A stretch of 64,000 nt of DNA from Bradyrhizobium campsiandrae. Lineage in GTDB: Bacteria; Pseudomonadota; Alphaproteobacteria; Rhizobiales; Xanthobacteraceae. The notes beneath the pieces were generated by a model, which made no database searches, was not told the DNA's origin, and worked only from the letters and a program-made list of their open reading frames with translations. A program made the translations under genes and the position numbers. The stretch lies in assembly GCF_014529705.1 (NCBI RefSeq), contig NZ_JAANIH010000024.1, forward strand, positions 59,885-123,884, read 5' to 3'. The stretch's first letter is position 1. Every line of letters begins with the position of its first letter. Positions 34,055 to 42,892 of the stretch are shown piece after piece.

Positions 34055-37000
34055 TCATTGCAGAAGCGGGGTCCGCAAGTCGAGGGTCAGCGGAAATTCA
34101 TTTGTGCGTTCCTCGGGCGGCGGCTGCATCGGCCCCGGCGTATGGCCGTGGTCCTGGAAGCGCGCCAGCCGCCGCGCCTCGGCCTCGTAGGTGTTGACGG
34201 GCTTGGTGTCGTAGCTGCGTCCGCCGGGATGGGCGACGTGATAGACGCAGCCGCCGAGCGAGCGGCCGTTCCAGGTATCAATCAGATCGAATGTCAGCGG
34301 CGCGTGGACCGGAATGGTCGGATGCAGGCCGGAAGCCGGCTGCCAGGCCTTGAAGCGGACGCCGGCCACGGCCTCGGCCGAACGGCCGGTGGAGGTCATC
34401 GGCAGGCGGCGGCCGTTGCAGGTGACGATGTGGCGGCCCTCGACGAATCCGTCCGCCTTGACCTGAAGCCGTTCGACGGACGAATCGACATAGCGCACGG
34501 TGCCGCCGGCCGAGCCTTCTTCGCCGAGGACATGCCAGGGCTCCAGCGCCTGCCTCAGCTCCAGCGTCACGCCGCCATGATGGACGCGGCCGAAGGCGGG
34601 GAAGCGGAATTCGAGCTGGGCCAGATACCATTCGGCCTCGAACGGATAGCCCGAGCTCTTCAGCTCGGAGAGCACGTCCTGGAAATCTTCCCAGATGAAA
34701 TGTGGCAGCATGAAGCGGTCATGCAGCGCGGTGCCCCAGCGCACGAACTTGCCTTGTTGCGGCTCGCGCCAGAACTTTGCGATCAGCGCGCGGATCAGGA
34801 GCTGCTGCGCCAGCGACATGCGCGGATCCGGCGGCATTTCGAGCGCGCGGAATTCGACGAGGCCAAGCCGGCCGGTCGGGCCATCAGGCGAATAGAGCTT
34901 GTCGATGCAGATCTCGGCGCGGTGGGTGTTGCCGGTGATGTCGACGAGCAGATGCCGGAACAGGCGGTCCACCAGCCACAGCGGCGTCTGGTAGCCCGGC
35001 GGCGGCACGTGCGAAAGCGCGATCTCGAGCTCGTAGATGCTGTCATGGCGCGCCTCGTCGATGCGCGGCGCCTGGCTGGTCGGGCCGATGAAGAGACCTG
35101 AGAAGAAATAGGACAGCGACGGATGCCGCTGCCAGTACAGCACGAGGCTCTTGAGGAGGTCAGGCCGGCGCAGGAACGGCGAATCCTGCGGACTCGAGCC
35201 TCCGATCACGACGTGGTTGCCGCCGCCGGTGCCGGTGTGGCGGCCGTCGACCAGGAAGCGGTTGGCGCCGAGGCGCACCTTGCCGGCATCCTCATAGAGG
35301 CCCGAGGTGATCTCGACCGCATCGCGCCAGCTCTGCGCCGGCTGGATGTTGACCTCGATCACGCCAGGATCGGGCGTCACCTTGATGACCTCGATGCGCG
35401 GATCGAATGGCGGCGCATAGCCCTCGACATGGACCTGGAGCTGCATCTCCTCGGCCGTGGCTTCGACCGCCGCGACGAGCTCGAGATAATCCTCGATGCG
35501 CTCGACCGGTGGCATGAACGCGCAGATCACGCCGTCACGGACTTCGATCGACAGCGCGGTGCGAACCGGAATGGAGGTGTTGAGCTGCTCGGGCGCGACC
35601 CGCCGCGGTGCTTTCGGCCGCTCCGGAAGCGTGAACACCGGCAGCTTGCCGCGCGCCTCCATCGGGTCCTGCTCGACGATGTAGGGATATTGATTGGGCG
35701 GCACATAGCCGAGCGAGCCGATCGGCAGGCGCAGGCCGAGCGGAGAATCGCCCGGCATCAGGAACAGATGATTGCGCCGGAGCTGCCAGCGCTCGCTGCG
35801 CCAGCGCGGCGGCGCGTTCCAGCGCTGCACCGGCAGCACGTAGCCGCGCGGCTTGCGGAGCCCTTGGTCGAACACCCGCGCCATGCGCGCGCGATCCTCC
35901 GGGTTGGACAATTTGGAGTCGGAGGGATCGACGTTGAGAGGAAGCTCGGCCTCCTTCAACAGCCAGTAGGCGGTGTCTTCATAGGCCGGAATGATGTAGC
36001 CGGGATCGAGACCGAGGCGAGCCGCCGTGCCTTCCATGAAATCCTCGGCGTCCTCGGTCATGGCGCGTTTGGGATTTTCGATCTTGGCAATGAGGTCGGC
36101 GTTCTTCCAGATCGGCACGCCGTCCTTGCGCCAGTAGAGGCCGAACGCCCAGCGCGGCAGGCTCTCGCCCGGATACCATTTGCCCTGGCCGTAATGCAGC
36201 AGGCCGCCCGGCGCAAAGCGCGTGCGCAGACGCCGGATCAGATCGTCGCCGAGCGCGCGCTTGGTCGGGCCGACGGCTTCCGTATTCCACTCCGCCGCTT
36301 CGAGATCATCCACCGACACGAAGGTCGGCTCGCCGCCCATGGTGAGCCGCACGTCCTGCGCGGCGAGATCGCCGTCGACCAGCTCGCCGAGATCGTTGAG
36401 CCGGGCCCAGGAGTCGTCGGAGAACGGTTTTGTGATGCGCGGCGCCTCGCGGATGCGCTTCACGCTCATGTCGAACGAGAACTCGACCTCGGCGAAGCCG
36501 GCACCGCCGGAGATCGGCGCCGCCGAGCGATAATGCGGCGTGGCGGCAACCGGGATGTGCCCCTCGCCCGCGAGCATGCCCGACGTCGCGTCGAACCCGA
36601 TCCAGCCGGCGCCCGGCAGATAGACCTCGGCCCAGGCGTGCAGATCGGTGAAGTCGTTCTCGACCTCAGGCGGTCCCTCGATCGGATCGATGTCGGGACG
36701 GATCTGGATCAGATAGCCGGAGACGAAACGGGCAGCGAGGCCGAGATGGCGAAAGGTCTGGATCAGCAGCCAGGCCGAGTCGCGGCACGAGCCGGCGCAG
36801 GAGGTGAGCGTCTCCTCCGGCGTCTGCACGCCCGGCTCCATGCGGATGATGTAGCTGATCTTCTTCTGCAGCTCGCGATTGAGATCGACCAGGAAGTTGA
36901 CCGTGTTCGGCGCCTCGCGCGGGATCGAGGCCAGATATTTCGCGAATTGGGGATCGGGCTTGATGGTCTCGAGATATGGCGCGAGCTCGGTCTTGAGATC

Positions 37001-37324
37001 CTTCGGATACTCGAACGGGAAACTGTCGGCGTAAGGCTCGACGAAGAAGTCGAACGGATTGACCGTCGTCATCTGCGCCGTGAAGTCGACCTCGAATTTC
37101 AACTCGGTGGTCTTCTCCGGGAAGACGTAGCGAGCGAGCCAGTTGCCCTGCGGGTCCTGCTGCCAGTTCACGAAGTGATTGGATGGCGTGACCTTGAGCG
37201 AATAGCTCAGGATCGGCGTGCGCGTGTGCGGCGCCGGCCGCAGGCGGATGGTCTGCGGTCCCAGGTCGATCGGGCGGTCGTATTTGTAGTGCGTGACGTG
37301 GTGTAATGCGACGTAGATCGACAC
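34055..37324 (-). CDS. transglutaminase-DUF2126 protein (COG4196 type)
   Basis: A 1089-residue protein, first in its operon. Residues 1-270 are a Bact_transglu_N domain followed by a transglutaminase core with the triad C180 (SCAGSCRDSAW), H229 (DLHAWAEVY) and D245 (GFDATSGM). The remaining 800 residues are DUF2126, which is predicted to contain a glutamine-synthetase-like ligase fold. Landmarks are LTMGGEPTFVSVDD, GKWYPGESLPRWAFGLYWRKDG, VNIQPAQSWRDAVEI, and HTGTGGGNHVVIGG with a pair of conserved histidines and acids. I place the start at GTG 37324, giving VSIYVALHHVTHYKYDRP, the usual family beginning; GGAG lies 13 bases upstream. A longer frame adds 19 unconserved residues. Confidence 0.9.
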   Translation of the reverse strand: MSIYVALHHVTHYKYDRPIDLGPQTIRLRPAPHTRTPILSYSLKVTPSNHFVNWQQDPQGNWLARYVFPEKTTELKFEVDFTAQMTTVNPFDFFVEPYADSFPFEYPKDLKTELAPYLETIKPDPQFAKYLASIPREAPNTVNFLVDLNRELQKKISYIIRMEPGVQTPEETLTSCAGSCRDSAWLLIQTFRHLGLAARFVSGYLIQIRPDIDPIEGPPEVENDFTDLHAWAEVYLPGAGWIGFDATSGMLAGEGHIPVAATPHYRSAAPISGGAGFAEVEFSFDMSVKRIREAPRITKPFSDDSWARLNDLGELVDGDLAAQDVRLTMGGEPTFVSVDDLEAAEWNTEAVGPTKRALGDDLIRRLRTRFAPGGLLHYGQGKWYPGESLPRWAFGLYWRKDGVPIWKNADLIAKIENPKRAMTEDAEDFMEGTAARLGLDPGYIIPAYEDTAYWLLKEAELPLNVDPSDSKLSNPEDRARMARVFDQGLRKPRGYVLPVQRWNAPPRWRSERWQLRRNHLFLMPGDSPLGLRLPIGSLGYVPPNQYPYIVEQDPMEARGKLPVFTLPERPKAPRRVAPEQLNTSIPVRTALSIEVRDGVICAFMPPVERIEDYLELVAAVEATAEEMQLQVHVEGYAPPFDPRIEVIKVTPDPGVIEVNIQPAQSWRDAVEITSGLYEDAGKVRLGANRFLVDGRHTGTGGGNHVVIGGSSPQDSPFLRRPDLLKSLVLYWQRHPSLSYFFSGLFIGPTSQAPRIDEARHDSIYELEIALSHVPPPGYQTPLWLVDRLFRHLLVDITGNTHRAEICIDKLYSPDGPTGRLGLVEFRALEMPPDPRMSLAQQLLIRALIAKFWREPQQGKFVRWGTALHDRFMLPHFIWEDFQDVLSELKSSGYPFEAEWYLAQLEFRFPAFGRVHHGGVTLELRQALEPWHVLGEEGSAGGTVRYVDSSVERLQVKADGFVEGRHIVTCNGRRLPMTSTGRSAEAVAGVRFKAWQPASGLHPTIPVHAPLTFDLIDTWNGRSLGGCVYHVAHPGGRSYDTKPVNTYEAEARRLARFQDHGHTPGPMQPPPEERTNEFPLTLDLRTPLLQ

Positions 37325-37452
37325 GGGGTGCGGTGCTCCAGCAGCTTTTTTGAGCAGAACACCGGACGTGAATGCGATCAAGCACTAACAACGGGCAGAC
37401 CGTGCCTATGCAAGGTGCGGGCCGGGTACGAATGTGTGCCAAGCCCGCGGTG

Positions 37453-37519
37453 CTTCCCCTTTCCCCTTGTGGGCTACGGCGCGTCGCGCCACCTCCTCCC
37501 ACAAGGGAAGAAGGAAAGG
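37453..37519. repeat. inverted repeat, CTTTCCCCTTGTGGG type
   Basis: The left arm CTTCCCCTTTCCCCTTGTGGG and the right arm CCCACAAGGGAAGAAGGAAAG pair imperfectly around a GC-rich loop that itself contains GGCGCG/CGCGCC. It lies between the chemoreceptor gene and the DUF2126 gene on the same strand, and may act as a terminator for the former. Confidence 0.65.
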
Positions 37520-37541
37520 CAGCGTGCCCCTGGCGCGAGCC

Positions 37542-38846
37542 TTACGCCGCCGAGGTCAGCCGCTGCAGGAACTGCGTCACCTCGCGCCGGAGCGTCTCGA
37601 CCTCGCCGTGGACGCGCTCCGAGGCGCTGTTGACGCGGGCAGCGACACGACCGGTGTCGGAGGCAGCTTCGCTGATGCCTGTGACATTGGAGGACATCTG
37701 CGACGTGCCGGCCGAGGCCTCCTGGACGTTGCGGGCAATCTCGCGGGTGGCGAGGCCCTGCTGCTCGATCGAGGTCGCGATCGAAGCGGTGATGCCGTTG
37801 ATCTCGGCGATGGTCTGCGCGATCGCCTCGACGGCCGCGACCGAGTTGGTGGTCGAATGCTGCATCTCGCCGACCTTGGCGCTGATCTCCTCGGTCGCTT
37901 TCGCGGTCTGGTTGGCGAGGCTCTTGACCTCGGAGGCCACCACCGCAAAGCCGCGGCCGGCCTCCCCTGCCCGCGCCGCCTCGATCGTGGCGTTGAGTGC
38001 CAGCAGGTTGGTCTGCGAGGCGATCTCGCTGATCAGCTTGACGACGTCGCCAATCCGCATCGCGGCATCCGCCAAGCTGCGAATCTCGGCGCCGGCACGA
38101 TTGGCCTCGTCGACGGCGCGCCCCGTGCTCGTGGTCGAACCGTTCACCTGGCGACCGATCTCGGCGATCGAGGACGCAAGCTGTTCGGCGGCGCTGGCGA
38201 CGGTGGCGACGTTGCGCGAGGCCTGGTCGGAGGCGCTGAGCACGCCGGAGGTCTGCCGGCTGGTCTTTTCGGCCGCCGCCGCCATCTGGCCCGCGTCGGA
38301 TTCGAGATCGGTCGCGGCGCCCATCAGCGTGCCTGCGACCTGATCGAGATGGGTGCCGAACTGCTTGGCGAGGCCCGCGATCTCGACCACGCGACGACCG
38401 AGGCTGTCGGTGCCGGAATTGATGACGACGGCGGAACGGCGGAACGAGCCGGGCAATCCGCGGGCGAGGATCTTGCGGAAATACTTGCCGCGGCTCGCAT
38501 ACTCCATCGACGCCGAGGCCTCGCGGACGAAGGCATCGGTGATGTCGAGCATGTCGTTGACCGATTTCTGGATCGCTCCGATCCGCCCGGCCTGACGATC
38601 ACTGAGAATGCGTGCTTCGAGATCGCCGCCCGCCGCCTTGCGGCAGACATCGGCGACCTCGTCGACGGCGACCGCGGTGCGATGCTGGCACCAAACGGCA
38701 TAACCGAGCAGCACGACGGTCGCGCCGAGCAATGCCGCAGCGGGGATTCCGGTCAAACCGAGAAGCGAGAGGGCGAAGGCAACGACGGCAAGGCCACACG
38801 CGAGCGCGGTCGTGCCTTGCGCCTTAGAGAGAGAGCACAAATTCAT
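37542..38846 (-). CDS. methyl-accepting chemotaxis protein without a periplasmic sensor
   Basis: A 434-residue receptor. The N-terminus has two closely spaced membrane helices (about 11-30 and 33-52) with almost no loop, so there is no periplasmic sensor. HAMP-like segments (about 60-180) follow, and then the signalling domain with SQTNLLALNATIEAARAGEAG. A receptor of this type must be fed by a cytoplasmic sensor, and the PAS gene upstream overlaps it by 23 bases (ATG 38846). The pair thus resembles an Aer receptor split into two chains. ATG 38846 is preferred to a GTG 12 bases earlier. Confidence 0.92.
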   Translation of the reverse strand: MNLCSLSKAQGTTALACGLAVVAFALSLLGLTGIPAAALLGATVVLLGYAVWCQHRTAVAVDEVADVCRKAAGGDLEARILSDRQAGRIGAIQKSVNDMLDITDAFVREASASMEYASRGKYFRKILARGLPGSFRRSAVVINSGTDSLGRRVVEIAGLAKQFGTHLDQVAGTLMGAATDLESDAGQMAAAAEKTSRQTSGVLSASDQASRNVATVASAAEQLASSIAEIGRQVNGSTTSTGRAVDEANRAGAEIRSLADAAMRIGDVVKLISEIASQTNLLALNATIEAARAGEAGRGFAVVASEVKSLANQTAKATEEISAKVGEMQHSTTNSVAAVEAIAQTIAEINGITASIATSIEQQGLATREIARNVQEASAGTSQMSSNVTGISEAASDTGRVAARVNSASERVHGEVETLRREVTQFLQRLTSAA

Positions 38847-39345
38847 CGTAACCGACACCCTGTTGCTTCAATAGTCCGACCATCGCATCGAAGCTTGCGT
38901 GCATGCCCTCCTTGGCATTGGCATGCCGCGCCTCTTCCGCGCACAGCGTCTTGTAGATCGGCTTGATGCGCTCGATCTGCACGGGATCCGGCTTGCGACG
39001 GTTGGAGTGGTAGCCGACGATATTGCCGCGCTCGTCGAAGGTCGGCGTGACGTGGGCGAACACCCAGTAGTGGCTGCCGTCCTTCGCCAGGTTGACGACA
39101 TAGGCGAAGATCTCCTGCTTGGCCTGGAGCGTGTCCCAGAGCAGCTTGAAGACGGCACGCGGCATGTCGGGATGCCGGATCAGGCTGTGGGGCGCGCCCA
39201 TCAGCTCTTGCCAGGAGTACTTCGCCATCCGGATGAAGACGTCGTTGGCGTAGGTGATGCGGCCCTTGAGATCGGTCTTGGACACGATCAGCTCCTCCTC
39301 GCCGAGGAAGCTTTCCACGCCGGTCGGCCGTATCGCACGCGTCAT
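38824..39345 (-). CDS. PAS-domain sensor protein, Aer-like
   Basis: The 173-residue soluble protein has one PAS domain (about 15-125) of the Aer type: SKTDLKGRITYANDVFIRMAKYS, LIRHPDMPRAVFKLLWDTLQAKQ, and FAHVTPTFDERGNIVGYHSNRRKPD. Aer uses such a domain to bind FAD and read redox state. The HPDMP, WDTL and SNRR motifs are the Aer signature. The C-terminal 45 residues are helical. The start ATG 39345 follows AAGGA. Its 3' end overlaps the chemoreceptor gene, which lacks a sensor of its own, so they probably work as one aerotaxis complex. Confidence 0.92.
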   Translation of the reverse strand: MTRAIRPTGVESFLGEEELIVSKTDLKGRITYANDVFIRMAKYSWQELMGAPHSLIRHPDMPRAVFKLLWDTLQAKQEIFAYVVNLAKDGSHYWVFAHVTPTFDERGNIVGYHSNRRKPDPVQIERIKPIYKTLCAEEARHANAKEGMHASFDAMVGLLKQQGVGYDEFVLSL

Positions 39346-39527
39346 CGTCGTTTCATCCTTGCGAAGGGCAACGCCTCGAAGGAGTGAGCCCACCTCGCCT
39401 GCAGGATTACGACAGGAACCATTAAGCATGGGTGAGCACGGGAACCCGTTCGGCTACGGTCGCCTCCGTAGATTTACGGGTCTGCCACTCGCAGCTCCTG
39501 CAGATTTCCGCAGTGGCCTGCGCGCGA

Positions 39528-41051
39528 TCACATCGTCGCGCCGAGCACCCAGGGGGCGAACTCCGCGCCGCCGAAATCGAAACTCTCGCTCTTGGTCGGC
39601 TGGCCCGACGCCGTCTTCAGGATGAGGTCGAAGATGCGCTCCCCGCACTGCTGAACGCTCTCCTCGCCTTCGAGGATGGTGCCGCAATTAACGTCCATGT
39701 CGTCCTCCATGCGCTTGTACATGGGGGTGTTGGTGGCGAGCTTGATCGACGGCGCCGGCTTGCAGCCGAACACGCTGCCACGGCCGGTGGTGAAGCAGAC
39801 GAGGTTGGCGCCGCCGGCGACCTGGCCGGTGGCGGCAACCGGATCGTAGCCCGGCGTGTCCATGAACACGAAGCCGCGCTTGGTCACCGGCTCGGCATAG
39901 CGCAGCACCTCGACGAGGTTGGTGGTGCCCGCCTTCGCCATCGCGCCGAGCGACTTTTCCAGAATGGTGGTGAGGCCGCCGGCCTTGTTGCCGGGGCTCG
40001 GATTGGCGTTCATCTCGGCGCCTTCGCGCGTCGTGTATTCGTCCCACCAGCGCATCAGGTCGACCAGCTTCTCGCCGACCTCGCGGCTCACCGCGCGGCG
40101 CGTCAAGAGGTGCTCGGCGCCATAGGTCTCCGGCGTCTCGGACAGGATCACCGTACCGCCGTGGCGCACGACGAGATCGCTGGCCGCACCCAGCGCCGGA
40201 TTGGCCGACACGCCGGAATAGCCGTCCGAGCCGCCGCATTGCAGCGCCACGGCGAGCTCGCTCGCCGGCACGGTCTCGCGCTTGACCTTGTTGGCGTCAG
40301 CGAGTGCCTCGCGCACGAAGGCGATGCCGGCTTCCACCGTCTTGCGGGTGCCACCGACCTCCTGGATGTCCATCGCGCGCAGGCGGCCGGCAAGCTTCTG
40401 CTCCTCCATCAGGCCGCCGATCTGGTTCACCTCGCAGCCGAGGCCAAGCACGATGACGTGGGAGAAATTGACGTGCCGCGCATAGCCGCCGAGCGTGCGG
40501 CGGAGCAGCGCCAGCGGCTCGTTCTGGGTCATGCCGCAGCCGGTCTTGTGGGTGAGCGCGACCACGCCGTCGACATTGGGGAAATCGGCCAGCGGATTGT
40601 CGCCGGTGAAGGGGTTCTTCTTGAACACGTCGGCAACGAGGCTGGCGACATGCGCGCTGCAATTCACCGAGGTGAGGATGCCGATATAGTTGCGCGTGGC
40701 GACGCGGCCATCAGGGCGGCGAATGCCTTCGAAGGTCGCCGGCAGGTCGAAATTCGGTGTCGGCTTGACGTCGACGCAATAGGCGTAGTCCTTGGCGAAG
40801 TCGCCCATGCCGCAGTTCTGCACGTGCACGTGCTGGCCCGGCGCGATGGCCTGGGTGGCAAAGCCGATGATCTGGCCGTAGCGAATGATGGGCTCGCCGA
40901 CCGCGATCGGCTTGATCGCGACCTTGTGGCCGGAGGGAATGCGCTCGACCGTGGTGACGCCGTCGGCCACCAATGTTCCCGGCGGCAGGCTGGCGCGCGC
41001 GATCAGCACGCCATCAGCGGGATGCAGGCGGATCACGGGGCTGATGGTCAT
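39528..41051 (-). CDS. UxaA-family sugar-acid dehydratase (altronate/galactarate type)
   Basis: A 507-residue protein. An N-terminal SAF domain (about 1-95) with PPGTLVADGVTTVERIPSGHKVAI precedes a dehydratase core carrying conserved cysteines in NCSAHVA, KTGCGM, GLGCEVNQIGG, CGGSDGYSGVSANPALG and VNCGTILEG. These bind the iron of altronate and galactarate dehydratases. The enzyme would convert a hexonate or hexarate to a 2-keto-3-deoxy acid, which the next gene could cleave. The start is ATG 41051, with AAGGAG seven bases upstream; the longer frame runs through a repeat. The aldolase gene on the same strand lies 97 bases upstream, with a repeat hairpin between. Confidence 0.92.
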   Translation of the reverse strand: MTISPVIRLHPADGVLIARASLPPGTLVADGVTTVERIPSGHKVAIKPIAVGEPIIRYGQIIGFATQAIAPGQHVHVQNCGMGDFAKDYAYCVDVKPTPNFDLPATFEGIRRPDGRVATRNYIGILTSVNCSAHVASLVADVFKKNPFTGDNPLADFPNVDGVVALTHKTGCGMTQNEPLALLRRTLGGYARHVNFSHVIVLGLGCEVNQIGGLMEEQKLAGRLRAMDIQEVGGTRKTVEAGIAFVREALADANKVKRETVPASELAVALQCGGSDGYSGVSANPALGAASDLVVRHGGTVILSETPETYGAEHLLTRRAVSREVGEKLVDLMRWWDEYTTREGAEMNANPSPGNKAGGLTTILEKSLGAMAKAGTTNLVEVLRYAEPVTKRGFVFMDTPGYDPVAATGQVAGGANLVCFTTGRGSVFGCKPAPSIKLATNTPMYKRMEDDMDVNCGTILEGEESVQQCGERIFDLILKTASGQPTKSESFDFGGAEFAPWVLGATM

Positions 41052-41067
41052 GGCGAATCTCCTTCGG

Positions 41068-41144
41068 AGGCGAATAGCGAATGGGAAGTGGCGATTGGAA
41101 AAAGGGAGTAGCCATTCGCTACTCCCCATTCGCCATTCGCGAGA
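41068..41144. repeat. palindromic repeat, GGGAGTAGC type
   Basis: A perfect 9-bp hairpin, GGGAGTAGC (41104-41112), loop CATTC, GCTACTCCC (41118-41126), sits inside a longer imperfect palindrome with CGAATAGCGAATGGG on one side and CCATTCGCCATTCGCGAG on the other. It separates the dehydratase gene from the aldolase gene and looks like a dispersed element. Confidence 0.7.
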
Positions 41145-41148
41145 CTTG

Positions 41149-41925
41149 TCAGGCCTTGCCGCCCGAGTCCTTGCGGGTCGCATTCACCTGCATCTTGGCG
41201 TAGGTGGTCATCAGGCCGACCTCGTTCGAAAGGGTGACCAGCTTGAAGCCCATGTTGATGGCGCGCGCCGCGCCTTCGGCACCGCTGCAGTGGATGCCCG
41301 GGTTGAGGCCGCGCTTGCCGCATTCCTTGATGATCTTCTCGTAGATCGCCAGGATCTCCGGCTCGGTGCGGTCGAGCTTGGGCTCGAGGCCGTAGGAGAA
41401 GCCGAGGTCGGACGGGCCGATATAGACACCGTCGATGCCCTCGACGTCGAGGATCGCCTCCATGTTCTCGACCGCCGTCTTGGTCTCCATCATCGGCAGC
41501 AGGATGGTGTCGGCGTTCGCGGTCTTCTGATAGGAGCCGGCGGTGCCGTACATGCCGGCGCGGATCGGGCCGTTGGAGCGGACGCCCTGCGGCGGGTACT
41601 TCGAATAGGAAACGAGGTTCCTGGCTTCCTGGGGCGTGTTGACCATCGGGCAGATCACGCCATAGGCGCCGCCATCGAGCACCTTGCCGATGATGCCGGG
41701 CTCGTTCCAGGGCACGCGAACCATCGGGGTGACCGGGTGCTTGTCCATGGCCTGGAAGCACTGCACCATCGACAGATAATCTTGCACGCCATGCTGCATG
41801 TCGACGGTGACGCTGTCGAAGCCGCATTGCGCGATCATCTCAGCCGAGAAGCCGGAGGGAATAGCGAGCCACGCGTTGACCACGGCCTTGCCCGACTTCC
41901 AGATTTCCTTGACCTTGTTCGCCAC
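41149..41925 (-). CDS. HpcH/HpaI-family class II aldolase
   Basis: A 258-residue TIM-barrel aldolase with the family motifs AQCGFDSVTVDMQHG, PMVRVPWNEPGIIGKVLDGGAYGVICPMVNT, YPPQGVRSNGP, MMETKTAVENMEAIL and GVYIGPSDLGFSYG. The arginine and the glutamate/aspartate pair needed for the metal enolate are present. Members cleave 2-keto-3-deoxy acids to pyruvate and an aldehyde. It may act on the product of the next gene, a UxaA-type dehydratase. It might also cleave 4-hydroxy-2-oxoheptanedioate for the hpa pathway 6 kb away, whose operon lacks this aldolase. The start is GTG 41925, with AAGGAAGG upstream. An upstream ATG adds 13 residues without a ribosome site. Confidence 0.9.
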   Translation of the reverse strand: MANKVKEIWKSGKAVVNAWLAIPSGFSAEMIAQCGFDSVTVDMQHGVQDYLSMVQCFQAMDKHPVTPMVRVPWNEPGIIGKVLDGGAYGVICPMVNTPQEARNLVSYSKYPPQGVRSNGPIRAGMYGTAGSYQKTANADTILLPMMETKTAVENMEAILDVEGIDGVYIGPSDLGFSYGLEPKLDRTEPEILAIYEKIIKECGKRGLNPGIHCSGAEGAARAINMGFKLVTLSNEVGLMTTYAKMQVNATRKDSGGKA

Positions 41926-42160
41926 GTTGCCTTCCTTCTTCGTTGTTGGGACCTTCGGCACCACGCCGAGCGCCGCGACAGCACGCCTGTTGTTAGCGCC
42001 AACCGGACCGCCGCGCTACGCTCGCAATGACGCAAGACCTATGCGCTTGCCCGCCGGGCGCGAGCCTCGCGGGCGGCGACAGTATCGCCGCCCGGGTTCG
42101 TCCGGCAAGGGATGCCTCTCGCGGCGCAGGGTCCGGATCTTGCGCCCGGAACCGTCCCGG

Positions 42161-42892
42161 CTAGGCACTCGCCTTGGCATGGCCGCCGAGATAGGCGGCG
42201 CGAATGGCCTCATTGCCCCAGAGCTCGTCGGGCTTGCCGCCGAGCACGATGCGGCCGGTCTCCAGCACATAGCCGTAATCGGCCACCGACAGGCCCATGC
42301 GCGCGTTTTGCTCCACCAGCAGCACGGTGGTGTTGCGACGGATCTCGGAGATGATCTTGAACACGGCCTGCACGATGACGGGGGCAAGCCCGAGCGAGGG
42401 CTCATCCAGCAGCAAGAGCCGGGGCTTGGCCATCAGCCCGCGCGCAACCGCCACCATCTGCAACTGGCCGCCTGACAGGGTCCAGCCAAGCGCGTTGCTG
42501 AACTTGCGGATGTCAGGGAAGAGATCGAACATCGCATCGGCCTCGCGCGAAATCTCGGAGGTCGGCGCCCGGCGATTTGAAGCGCCGAGCATGATGTTCT
42601 CCTTCACGGTGAGACCCGGGAAGACGCGGCGTCCTTCCGGCACGTGGCTGATGCCCATGCGGACGATCGCCTCCGGGCCGAGGCCTGCGATCGACTGGCC
42701 GTCGAACAGGATGTCGCCGGAGGTCGGTTTCGCAAGGCCGGAGATCGCGCGCAGGGTGGTCGACTTGCCGGCACCGTTGGCCCCGAGCAGCGTCACCACC
42801 TGGCCCTGCTCCACGGCGCAGGTCACGCCGCGCAGCGCCTCGATCTCGCCGTAGCGCACCACGAGATTGCGGATTTCGAGCAACGGCATCAT
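42161..42892 (-). CDS. livF: LIV-type ABC transporter ATP-binding protein LivF
   Basis: A 243-residue ATPase with Walker A GANGAGKST (about 35), the signature LSGGQLQM and Walker B LLLLDEPSLGLAP, followed by the LLVEQN block typical of LivF. It powers import of a branched-chain amino acid or related acid. It is the last of four transporter genes and starts at an ATGATG that overlaps the stop of the LivM-LivG gene. A short perfect hairpin lies earlier in the operon, between the binding-protein and permease genes. Confidence 0.95.
   Translation of the reverse strand: MMPLLEIRNLVVRYGEIEALRGVTCAVEQGQVVTLLGANGAGKSTTLRAISGLAKPTSGDILFDGQSIAGLGPEAIVRMGISHVPEGRRVFPGLTVKENIMLGASNRRAPTSEISREADAMFDLFPDIRKFSNALGWTLSGGQLQMVAVARGLMAKPRLLLLDEPSLGLAPVIVQAVFKIISEIRRNTTVLLVEQNARMGLSVADYGYVLETGRIVLGGKPDELWGNEAIRAAYLGGHAKASA

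Noticed and set aside
31547..35101. An 1184-codon open frame on the plus strand opposite the ATP-grasp and DUF2126 genes
   Set aside because: Composition is Arg/His/Asp-rich with no domain, and the minus strand carries clear conserved families. It is a high-GC shadow.
41149..41925. Calling the HpcH/HpaI aldolase hpaI of the hpa operon
   Set aside because: It lies 6 kb away on the other strand and beside a UxaA-type dehydratase, so a sugar-acid role is as likely; left without a symbol.
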